Source: Shewanella inventionis (lineage in GTDB: Bacteria > Pseudomonadota > Gammaproteobacteria > Enterobacterales > Shewanellaceae). Taken from it: a stretch of 58,412 nucleotides of DNA. Where the stretch lies: assembly GCF_014641855.1 (NCBI RefSeq), contig NZ_BMII01000031.1, positions 1-58,412 on the forward strand, read 5' to 3'. Below are positions 47,124 through 54,940 of the stretch, in pieces. Made by a program: the position numbers and the translations under genes. Under the pieces are notes generated by a model. It did no database searches. It was not told where the DNA came from and was given only the letters and a program-made list of their open reading frames with translations. Each line of letters opens with the position of its first letter. The first letter of the stretch is position 1.

Positions 47124-47170
47124 GGGCTTGTTGATCTTTCTAGATTTTTGCTGCAAAGATCAGCAGGCCC
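47124..47170. mobile_element. 47-bp miniature pair of transposon-like ends
   Basis: GGGCTTGTTGATCTTT (47124-47139) and AAAGATCAGCAGGCCC (47155-47170) are inverted with 14 of 16 matches, separated by 15 bp. They resemble the GGGTCTGTTGAACTTT ends of the MITE at 24208-24485, and the bases just inside the left end are also similar. No clear target duplication. Possibly a deletion relic of the same family. Confidence 0.55.
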
Positions 47171-47255
47171 TGAGCACTATTACTGTTTTCGTTTCGCAAT
47201 TAACATTAACCGCTCATTACTATTGTCGCCTTCTAACGGTAAGGCTGTTGCGCCG

Positions 47256-48461
47256 TTAAACTGTGCTTGGGGTCAACGGTGTCTGTTTTTTGTTCATTTG
47301 TAGGTAGCTTATTACCCACATGATAAAGCCACCGACAAACAATGCAGCGGCAACATATCCGGTTTGGTTAGGCATAGCGCCATTAGCAATGGCAATACCG
47401 CCAACCCAGGGGCCAATTGCGTTAGCGGTATTGAACGCACATTGCACTAATGCGCCAATCATGGCATGACCATTAGGTGATACATCCATAAGTAAACTTT
47501 GAATGAGCGTGGCTAACCCGACACTGCAACCAATAAAAAATATTACGGCGTACAACAGGTTGATATTGTAGCTGGCGTTTACGTAGGCAAAGGCAAAAAC
47601 AATGCTGCCAATAAGCGCGAGGCCTGTGGTGTTTAATGCCGAGCGATCTGCTGCTTTTCCTAGTACATAATTGCCTATTGTGCAGCCTACACCAAACATA
47701 ATCATGGCAATTGAAATGGTGTAAGCGGGCGTTTTTGTGACCATTAAAATGGTGTCGGCAATGTAGGTGTATAAACAAAATACGCCACCAAATCCAATAA
47801 TGACAATACCGAGAATTGACCACACCAATTTATTTTTGAGCACGCTAAATTCATTGAGTAAATTTGAAGGTTGATTATTGGCTATTTTAGGTACAAAAAA
47901 GTACACGCAAATAAAGGCAACTAAAGCAAGTATTGATGCACCTGCAAGACAATAACGCCAGCTTAGATTTTGTCCCACTAATGTGACAATCGGTACACCG
48001 ACTATGGTGGCAATGGTTAACCCCATAAACACTTTAGACATGTAGCTGGCACGTTTATTTTGTGGGGCGATATCTGCTGCTAACAATATGGCTGCGCCAA
48101 AATAGGCACCGTGAGGCAAACCGCTTAAAAACCGAAATGCAATAAGTTGTTCAAGTGACGTAGCTATTGCACTTAAGCCATTGGCAATAAACATTAAGAT
48201 TAAAAAGATCATTAACGCGTAACGTTTTTTCATGTTGGCTGTGGTGAGCATTAATATGGGGGCGCCGACCACCACTCCGATTGCATAGGCGCTGATGGCA
48301 TAACCACTTTGTGATGGTGTAGTGGCAAAGGTTTCGCTAATGAGCGGTAGCATGGGCATCATAGAAAACTCAGATAACCCTAAAATAAAAGTGCCCAAAG
48401 CAAGTACGAGTAAGATTGCGTTGCGATTGAGTGCCACTACGGTATTGTCTGCCGATGTCAT
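47256..48461 (-). CDS. MFS transporter, AraJ/DHA1-like
   Basis: A 401-aa major facilitator with 12 predicted membrane segments. The first helix ILLVLALGTFILGLSEFSMMPMLPLISETF and the motif-A-like loop after helix 2 (LTTANMKKRYALMIFLILMF) fit the DHA1 drug/sugar-efflux group; GLPHGAYFGAAILLAADIAPQNKRASYMSKVFMGLTIATIVGVPIVTLVG is close to AraJ-type proteins. AGGA precedes the ATG. Substrate unknown. Confidence 0.87.
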   Translation of the reverse strand: MTSADNTVVALNRNAILLVLALGTFILGLSEFSMMPMLPLISETFATTPSQSGYAISAYAIGVVVGAPILMLTTANMKKRYALMIFLILMFIANGLSAIATSLEQLIAFRFLSGLPHGAYFGAAILLAADIAPQNKRASYMSKVFMGLTIATIVGVPIVTLVGQNLSWRYCLAGASILALVAFICVYFFVPKIANNQPSNLLNEFSVLKNKLVWSILGIVIIGFGGVFCLYTYIADTILMVTKTPAYTISIAMIMFGVGCTIGNYVLGKAADRSALNTTGLALIGSIVFAFAYVNASYNINLLYAVIFFIGCSVGLATLIQSLLMDVSPNGHAMIGALVQCAFNTANAIGPWVGGIAIANGAMPNQTGYVAAALFVGGFIMWVISYLQMNKKQTPLTPSTV

Positions 48462-48481
48462 AAAAATCCTAGAGATGAAAA

Positions 48482-48503
48482 TAAAAAGGCCAGCAGAACT
48501 GGC
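48482..48503 (-). terminator. Terminator of the kinase/HD-GYP operon
   Basis: GCCAG / CTGGC (48489-48493 and 48499-48503) with a 5-nt loop is followed on the minus strand by CTTTTTAT, about 60 bp after the HD-GYP stop. Confidence 0.7.
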
Positions 48504-48562
48504 TCAGTTAGCAATGAATGCTGCGAGAATAATGATGTTTACAATAAAATTGCTAATAAACC

Positions 48563-49558
48563 TTAGTCTTGCCAGCGCTGCTTAATGTACAAAATACTCG
48601 GTAGGCATTGTTGCAGTAAGACAACTAGATCGGGGTCAAAGTGAATACTGCTTTGGCTTTCAATAAAGTCCATGGCTTGTTCTACTGTCCATGCGTCTTT
48701 ATAAGGGCGTTTGCTGGTGAGCGCGTCAAATACGTCCGCAATGGCTACTATGCGTCCTTCAATTGGGATTTCATTGCCTTTTAAGCCTTTAGGGTATCCG
48801 CTGCCGTCGAATTTTTCGTGATGGGTGAGTGAGACCACTTTTGCTAGGGCAATTAAATCGGAATCTGAATCACCTAAAATTTCGGCGCCAATCTCGGGAT
48901 GCGTCTTCATGATGGCAAATTCTTCGTCGGTTAATTTGCCAGGCTTAAGCATAATGCTGTCTGGAATACCAATTTTACCTATGTCGTGCATAGGCGCGGC
49001 GTGGAGTAAATTGTCGGCGGCAAAGTCAGATAAACCATAGGCAAGGGCAATGATCTTTGAATAATGGCTCATACGCATAATGTGCATGCCAGTTTCATTG
49101 TCTTTGTATTCTGAGGCGCGACCTAAACGTTGAATGACTTGTAAACGGGTACGGCGTAAATCGTCTGCCTGTACCAGTGATAAATGCGTGCGAACCCTTG
49201 CTTTAACTACTGCAGGAGACACTGGCTTAGTAATGTAATCAACAGCGCCTACATCAAAGCCTTTTGCTTCATCGACTTCGTCACTTAATGCGGTAACAAA
49301 AATAATGGGTACGGCTTTACTCAAAGGATCTGCTTTTAACTGCTGGCAAACCTCAAAGCCTGTCATGCCCGGCATCATCACATCAAGTAAGATGAGATTA
49401 GGGAGCTCTTTTTGAACCAAACGCAATGCTTCCTCGCCACTTTTAGCAAAAATGAGTCGGTATTGCTCCTCAAGCATCTTTTTTAATACTCTGAGGTTCG
49501 CGGGTTCATCATCTACAACGAGAATAGTTTGTTTGCTGTCTTGTCTGTTAAATATCAT
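48563..49558 (-). CDS. Response regulator with HD-GYP domain (putative c-di-GMP phosphodiesterase)
   Basis: 331 aa. The receiver domain occupies residues about 12-125 with phospho-acceptor D59 (LILLDVMMPG) and the acid pair in VVDDEPAN. The HD-GYP domain has HDIGK (191-195) and HHEKFDGSGYPKGLKGNEIP (from 246), so both catalytic motifs are intact, predicting hydrolysis of cyclic di-GMP as in RpfG. It starts immediately after the hybrid kinase stop with no gap, which makes it that kinase's likely output. Confidence 0.93.
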   Translation of the reverse strand: MIFNRQDSKQTILVVDDEPANLRVLKKMLEEQYRLIFAKSGEEALRLVQKELPNLILLDVMMPGMTGFEVCQQLKADPLSKAVPIIFVTALSDEVDEAKGFDVGAVDYITKPVSPAVVKARVRTHLSLVQADDLRRTRLQVIQRLGRASEYKDNETGMHIMRMSHYSKIIALAYGLSDFAADNLLHAAPMHDIGKIGIPDSIMLKPGKLTDEEFAIMKTHPEIGAEILGDSDSDLIALAKVVSLTHHEKFDGSGYPKGLKGNEIPIEGRIVAIADVFDALTSKRPYKDAWTVEQAMDFIESQSSIHFDPDLVVLLQQCLPSILYIKQRWQD

Positions 49559-52500
49559 TTAATGAGTTCTTGTTACTTGTGCATTAATTAGTAACTCAAG
49601 GTTGTCGAGTTCGGTTAATGCTTGTTCAAATTCAAAGTCGTCTAGGGCATGTTGTATTAATTGGCATTTAGGGCGCAATTCCATAGTCGATGAGGATAAC
49701 AGTAACGCCATATCGACTTCATTATACTCGTTATCTTGTGCCGCAAGACGAATGCGATTGATAAGCTGCTTAAGTTGCGCTGGGTCAATTAAGATAGCTG
49801 ACGATTCTGTATTGCTTTGGGCGATATCGTTATGAAATTGTTGTTCATCAAGATAGGTGTTTATGTCGATAAACGCTTGCTCTAGCATGGGGAGTAATGC
49901 TGATAATTCAGTCGCTGAGCTACTCAATGCGTGTCGCTCTGCATCGATGAGTAATCGTGTGAGTTTGGTAAGCGATAAATTACCCGCAAGGCCTTTTAAT
50001 CCATGCAGTTGAGTTTGCATGGCTTGCCAATCATTATTGGCCATGAGTTGTTGTATTTGGTCGATACAGTTGTGCTGTTTATGCATAAAGGCACTGATTT
50101 CTTTATTGAGGGTGGCTATATCTCCCCACAATGCAATGCCTTTTTTGTCGTTTACAACGCGTTTATTGTCGACAGTGACGTGTGTCGATAATGCTACGTC
50201 ACCAATGGGCTCAAGGCGTAAAACCTGGGCGATTTCATTATTTAACAGTGTGATATCAATAGGCTTGTTTGCAAAGCCATCCATGCCTGCATCGAGTGCT
50301 GCGAGTCGGTCTTCGGGCAGTACACTGGCTGTTAATGCAATAATGGGCATGTGCGGCAATTGTTGCTCTTGTTCTTGCTCTCGGCGCAGGCGCGATGCGG
50401 TTAATCCATCCATAATAGGCATTTGCACGTCCATTAAGACAATATCTATGGTGTCGTTTTGCATGCGCAACAAAGCTTGTTTGCCGTCTCGGGCTGTGAT
50501 GACACTATGACCCTGGCGTTTTAGCACAATCGTCAACAAATCAATATTTTGTTGAATATCATCCACAATCAAAACCGACAAGGGTTTTAGGCTTTGGGTT
50601 AACGCAGGGGCGTTGGTATGCAATTTTTGTTTTGGCGGTGTCAGTGGCAATGCAAAAGCAAAGCAACTGCCTTTACCAAAGGTACTTGTTGCTGTAATTT
50701 TGCCGCCCATTAATTCGACTAATTGTTTACTGATGGTTGTGCCAAGGCCTGTACCACCAAATCGGCGATTCATACTGGCGTCGGCTTGTGCAAATGCATC
50801 AAACACTAATGAAAGTTGGGCTTCAGTCATGCCGATGCCGGTATCGCTAATGGCAAATTCAATGCATCCGCTAGGTGTGATCCCTACATTAATGCTGACA
50901 CCACCTTCGGCAGTAAATTTAATGGCATTGCCAATGAGATTGGTGAGTACTTGTCTTATCCTATCTGGTGCGCCGTGATACGCTGTGGCAACGTTTTCAG
51001 CAACATCAACATTTAAATACAGGCCTTTACTATTTGCTTGGAGCCATAAAGTCGATACCACAGAGTCGACTTCTTCGATAACCGAAAAATCCCTAAGTTC
51101 TAATTCAAATTTACCTTTGTCGAGTTTGGCACTGTCGAGTACATCATTGAGCAAATGCAACAATGATTTGGCTGACTGGTTAATGGTATTTAGGTGTTTA
51201 TGCTGCTCTGCTGGAAGTTTGTCGTCGAGCAATATATCGCTAAAACCTATAATCGCGTTCATTGGGGTGCGAATTTCATGGCTCATGTTGGCTAAAAATG
51301 CCGCACGGGCCGATGCCGCTTGTTCAGCTTTATCTTTAGCAATTAATAGCGATTGCTCCATTTCTTTACGCTCAGTAATGTCCATAATAAAGCCATCAAG
51401 CCATTTGTCGGTGACGTCTAAATCATCTACATGAGTGCCATATCCTAGTAACCAGCGAGTATCACCTTTTGCATTAATGATGCGATATTCAAGGACAAAA
51501 ACCTTGTCTGTTGTTACTTGATTAGCGACTTGTTCAATGTCGTCTGGATGAACATGCTCGTAAAAGTGGCGTTTGGGTTCAGGGCCTATGTAGTCGCAGG
51601 CAGGGTAGCCTGTAATGTGTTCTACGGCATCACTAATAAACAGCATGGGCCAGTCTTTTACATTTAAACAACGATAGGCTATCCCTGGAATGTTACTAAT
51701 CAATGATCGAAATTGAGCTTCGCTTTTAATTAATGCACGTTGCATTTCAATTCGATGTCTTAAATCACTGATGTACATTACAAACAAACTTTTGCCTTCG
51801 ATGCAGGCATGGCCAATAGAAACTCTTACTGGAATTGTGTGTCCGTTAACGTGGAGCGCTTCAACATCGCGACCATCACTTTTTTGATTTGCGAGGGTGT
51901 TATCTGTGTAGCTAGACAGGTACGTGTTGAAATCATCAATAAATGTCGCAGGGATAAATTGGCGGATATCTTTGTGGCATATATCTTCTAGTCGCCATCC
52001 GAGTAAATGTTCAACGGCACTATTTCCGCTTTCTATTTCACCTTTGTCGTTAAAGGTAATAATGCCGTCAATTGCGGTAGAAATGGTTGCACGGTAGTGT
52101 GCTTCACTTAATTTTGCCTTGTGTAAAGAGGCTTGATATTTCATCAGCATATTTACAACCAGCACTAATAAAATAATCACCACAGTGATCGTGGCAACCG
52201 CAATACCAAGATACAGAGAGACCATTTTGGTTTGATCTGAAAACTCAAATCCCGGCGGCCTAACAAAACGTGCAGCTGCCATACCGGTATAGTGCATTGC
52301 TGAAATTGCACTGCCCATTATAAATGCTGCAATGGTGTTTTTATGTAAATCAGATAATGGGGTCTGACCTATGTGATTTAAGCTAAAGCGGATCCACAAA
52401 GAGAGAATAGCCAATGCAATGGCAACCACAATCGATAAGCCAAAGTAAAACAGGTCATAACGTAATAGTGGTGCCATTTCCATGGCGGCCATCCCCACAT

Positions 52501-52918
52501 AATGCATGGTACCAATGCCTGCACCCACTAAGATACCACCAACTATAAACTGGCTTAATCTTGGTTTTTCGATGGAAATCACATTCAAGGCCACCCAGGA
52601 TGCGGCGATACTGGGTATAAATGACAATGCTGTTAAGCCGATGTTGTAACTTACAGGAGTACATAAACTGAATGCTAGCATGCCAATAAAATGCATAGAC
52701 CATACGCCACCCCCGAGTGCAACACTGCCGCAGGATATAAGTAAATGGCGTTTATATATGTTGACGGTTGTTACGGCTTGAGAGGCCACTTGAAGCGCCA
52801 TAAAAGAGGCAAATATAGCAATTGCAATTGAAATCAACGTCACAAGTGGGTGAAAATTACCAACTATTAACAGGCTTTCATCTGGAACGGTGAACAGTGT
52901 CGGTATGGATTCAAGCAT
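49559..52918 (-). CDS. MHYT-PAS hybrid sensor histidine kinase with receiver and HPt domains
   Basis: 1119 aa. A seven-helix MHYT sensor (residues about 20-265) has the repeated motifs MHF (75), MHY (138) and MHY (208), proposed to bind copper or sense gases. Two PAS domains follow (about 275-390 and 405-520), then HisKA with H547 (FLANMSHEIRTPMNA), HATPase (NAIKFT, DTGIGM, GGTGLG), a receiver domain with D830 (IDIVLMDVQMPIMDG) and an HPt domain with H972 (LHGLKGLAGN). All phosphotransfer residues are intact, so a complete His-Asp-His relay can pass to the adjacent HD-GYP regulator. Confidence 0.94.
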   Translation of the reverse strand: MLESIPTLFTVPDESLLIVGNFHPLVTLISIAIAIFASFMALQVASQAVTTVNIYKRHLLISCGSVALGGGVWSMHFIGMLAFSLCTPVSYNIGLTALSFIPSIAASWVALNVISIEKPRLSQFIVGGILVGAGIGTMHYVGMAAMEMAPLLRYDLFYFGLSIVVAIALAILSLWIRFSLNHIGQTPLSDLHKNTIAAFIMGSAISAMHYTGMAAARFVRPPGFEFSDQTKMVSLYLGIAVATITVVIILLVLVVNMLMKYQASLHKAKLSEAHYRATISTAIDGIITFNDKGEIESGNSAVEHLLGWRLEDICHKDIRQFIPATFIDDFNTYLSSYTDNTLANQKSDGRDVEALHVNGHTIPVRVSIGHACIEGKSLFVMYISDLRHRIEMQRALIKSEAQFRSLISNIPGIAYRCLNVKDWPMLFISDAVEHITGYPACDYIGPEPKRHFYEHVHPDDIEQVANQVTTDKVFVLEYRIINAKGDTRWLLGYGTHVDDLDVTDKWLDGFIMDITERKEMEQSLLIAKDKAEQAASARAAFLANMSHEIRTPMNAIIGFSDILLDDKLPAEQHKHLNTINQSAKSLLHLLNDVLDSAKLDKGKFELELRDFSVIEEVDSVVSTLWLQANSKGLYLNVDVAENVATAYHGAPDRIRQVLTNLIGNAIKFTAEGGVSINVGITPSGCIEFAISDTGIGMTEAQLSLVFDAFAQADASMNRRFGGTGLGTTISKQLVELMGGKITATSTFGKGSCFAFALPLTPPKQKLHTNAPALTQSLKPLSVLIVDDIQQNIDLLTIVLKRQGHSVITARDGKQALLRMQNDTIDIVLMDVQMPIMDGLTASRLRREQEQEQQLPHMPIIALTASVLPEDRLAALDAGMDGFANKPIDITLLNNEIAQVLRLEPIGDVALSTHVTVDNKRVVNDKKGIALWGDIATLNKEISAFMHKQHNCIDQIQQLMANNDWQAMQTQLHGLKGLAGNLSLTKLTRLLIDAERHALSSSATELSALLPMLEQAFIDINTYLDEQQFHNDIAQSNTESSAILIDPAQLKQLINRIRLAAQDNEYNEVDMALLLSSSTMELRPKCQLIQHALDDFEFEQALTELDNLELLINAQVTRTH

Positions 52919-53324
52919 AATGTCGATGATGAAGACCGTAATAAATAAGTGGAAGATGATAACGATATCGGCGTTAAATAAAAAAACCTCAGTTTTTATT
53001 TAATTTATAATCAAACCATGCGGTAAATCAATGTTTATGTGTTTGCTGGGTGTTATAATTTAAGGTTTTGCAAATTGTCTGTTTGCACAGTGACAATGCG
53101 TTGATGATTGTTGTTTTATTGTTGTTTTATTGTTGTTTTATTGTATTTTATTGTTGCTTTTGTGTGGTGTTCGGCTGGCGGGAAGTATATGAAGATGCAA
53201 CAGCCTCGGCTGTTGCTGTTAGTTATTTCTTGTTTGCACTTGCATGATGAGGGGAGGCGTGTACCTCATCATGCAATCGCGTCACTCTGTAACAGATTCA
53301 GTTGTTTGATGCTCTCTTTTTGTA
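52919..53324. other. 406-bp gap with tandem repeats and two hairpins
   Basis: It carries an 11-bp tandem repeat ATTGTTGTTTT (three copies, 53107-53139, then degenerate copies), a hairpin GCAACAGC-CTCG-GCTGTTGC (53197-53216), and a stronger one with arms TTGCATGATGAGG / CCTCATCATGCAA (53240-53252 and 53264-53276). Neither hairpin has a T-run, so neither is a clear terminator of the esterase gene. The promoter of the hybrid kinase should lie in the left part. Confidence 0.8.
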
Positions 53325-54272
53325 TTATCTTTTTTTGCTTTGTTCTTTATCACCAAACATAAACATTAACGGTATGTGCAAGCGCTTAGCCCAGGCGTTT
53401 TCTGTGTGATCAGCTCCGGGAAAATACAGGCTTTGCCACTGATTTTTAGGGTATTGTTGCTCAATAAAAATCTTATCTATTTGCTTTTGTAACTCTGGGT
53501 ACATGGCATCAAGAGTACTGTCACCATAATCAAAATAGACTTTTTGATTACTCAGTTTATGCAAATTGGCCGCGATATACTGTTTAAATACCGGAAACAC
53601 ATCGTCTTCGGCATTAAAGGTCCCTGGCCAATGAGTCGACATATTAATCGCGCCCGCAAATTGGTCAGGGTGATTTAAAAGGGTATACCATGAAATTAGC
53701 CCGCCCATGCTTGAGCCGCCTAAATAACGATGTGACGCCCCTTTGTTGACGGGATAGTTAGCCTCAATGTAAGGAATGACCTCGTTGACTAAAAAAAGAC
53801 TGTAGTTATCTGAATACACCTTTGAAGCGAATAGCGGGTGATCCGCAAACTTTTCAATTTGATATAAGGCTTGCTGTTTTGCTGCTGGGAAACGTTCAAA
53901 TGGTTGCTGCGGGAAAAACTCACTGTGGCGATTTTCCACTGCATTAGGAATACCGACCACAATAAATGGTCGAACTTTACCTTGTTCAATAAGCTCGCCT
54001 GCGACTTCATCAACCCGCCACTCTTGCTTGTTCCAGGTGGTGTTTGCATCAAATAACATGCGGCCATCATGCATATAAAGCACGTCATACTGGCTTTGTT
54101 TGTTATACCCTGGCGGTAACCATACTGTTAAGAATCTGTCTTTTACGTAGTTAGACTTAAATGGTTGAACGGTTTCAATTTGGCCTTTACTGACGTTTGG
54201 GGTGAGGGTGTCAGCGTGAGATGCTGGAGATAAAAAAACCGATAAGCTAAGTAATGCAATCACAAATTTCAT
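53325..54272 (-). CDS. Secreted alpha/beta-hydrolase esterase (Fes/IroE-like)
   Basis: A 315-aa esterase with a signal peptide (MKFVIALLSLSVFLSPASHA). The fold is the esterase-D / enterobactin-esterase type: DRFLTVWLPPGYNKQSQYDVLYMHDGRMLFD, FIVVGIPN, the nucleophile S188 in GGSSMGGLISWY and a likely catalytic histidine in FPGADHTENAWAKR. IroE and similar proteins hydrolyse siderophore esters; others act on different acyl esters. No iron genes are adjacent, so the substrate stays open. Confidence 0.85.
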   Translation of the reverse strand: MKFVIALLSLSVFLSPASHADTLTPNVSKGQIETVQPFKSNYVKDRFLTVWLPPGYNKQSQYDVLYMHDGRMLFDANTTWNKQEWRVDEVAGELIEQGKVRPFIVVGIPNAVENRHSEFFPQQPFERFPAAKQQALYQIEKFADHPLFASKVYSDNYSLFLVNEVIPYIEANYPVNKGASHRYLGGSSMGGLISWYTLLNHPDQFAGAINMSTHWPGTFNAEDDVFPVFKQYIAANLHKLSNQKVYFDYGDSTLDAMYPELQKQIDKIFIEQQYPKNQWQSLYFPGADHTENAWAKRLHIPLMFMFGDKEQSKKR

Positions 54273-54640
54273 GGCAGCGCCTTAATATTATAAAACATCA
54301 TTTTTACACGCATTTATGTTAATTCAATGTGAATACGTATGTATTGAGTGAGTGGGAAGTGGTTTAGCGGTAAGTGCCAACGTCTTGATGAATGACCTGG
54401 CAGAGCGTAAAAAACATTGAACGTATTGAGTGGTTCATAATAAACACTATCAACGTATTGATATAAAAAATTTAACGTAATGGTACTTTTTAATGAGACG
54501 TATAAAATAAATCAAATGTTAGATATGCGCTGAAAAGTGACTCAAAAGGTGACCATTGGGTAAATTCAGTGCATGAATTAGTGAATATTTTTAGATGGAT
54601 ACAGGCTGTAAGTTAAGCCTAGTAAGGTGAATAAAGAAAT
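54273..54640. other. 368-bp gap upstream of the esterase gene
   Basis: No gene is evident. ACGTATTGA occurs at 54421-54429 and 54453-54461, 32 bp apart, with a weaker relative AACGTCTTGA at 54379-54388. These could be binding sites for a regulator of the esterase gene, but the evidence is thin. Confidence 0.4.
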
Positions 54641-54717
54641 TGGTCGGTATGAGAGGATTCGAACCTCCGACCCCTGACACCCCATGACAGTGCGCTACCG
54701 GGCTGCGCTACATACCG
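54641..54717 (-). tRNA. tRNA-Pro (GGG anticodon)
   Basis: A 77-nt tRNA on the minus strand. The acceptor stem CGGTATG / CATACCG closes, the D-arm is AGCGCAGCCCGGTAGCGCA and the anticodon loop ATGGGGT gives anticodon GGG. The T-arm carries GGAGGTTCGAATCCTC. CCA is encoded. The T·T mismatch in the anticodon stem (CTGTC / GTCAG) is, from memory, also present in E. coli proL. Confidence 0.95.
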
Positions 54718-54940
54718 AATTTTATCTCATAAAACAACATCACTTAGAGAGTTGTAACAATTGGGGTAACTAAGTGGACTTGCACTTTATCAACTGTATT
54801 TAATCAGCGCAAGCAGTTAGTTATCAGCTATTTGTTGATTGCCTATAAACTATCCAGTTAGGCGATTCTCTCACTCAATCATCCTATGACTTTTAAATTG
54901 TAACCGTCAAAATGCTGTATAGACAAAAGTAAGTAAATCA

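Larger units (their letters stand above)
46856..47255. other. 400-bp non-coding gap with repeats and transposon-like ends
   Basis: It holds a 14-bp tandem triplication (46926-46967), a 7-bp-arm hairpin AAGAATG-GGAT-CATTCTT (46968-46985) and a 47-bp pair of transposon-like ends (47124-47170). Open frames across it are repeat-driven and lack ribosome sites. It looks like decayed mobile DNA upstream of the small coiled-coil gene. Confidence 0.6.

Noticed and set aside
46915..47259. 114-aa plus-strand open frame downstream of the cupin regulator
   Set aside because: Its start is made of the 14-bp repeat, it reads through the 47-bp palindrome into the 3' end of the MFS gene and has no ribosome site.
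53108..53362. 84-aa plus-strand open frame in the gap before the esterase
   Set aside because: Its N-terminus is the translated 11-bp repeat, the rest reads across the hairpins and overlaps the esterase end antisense.
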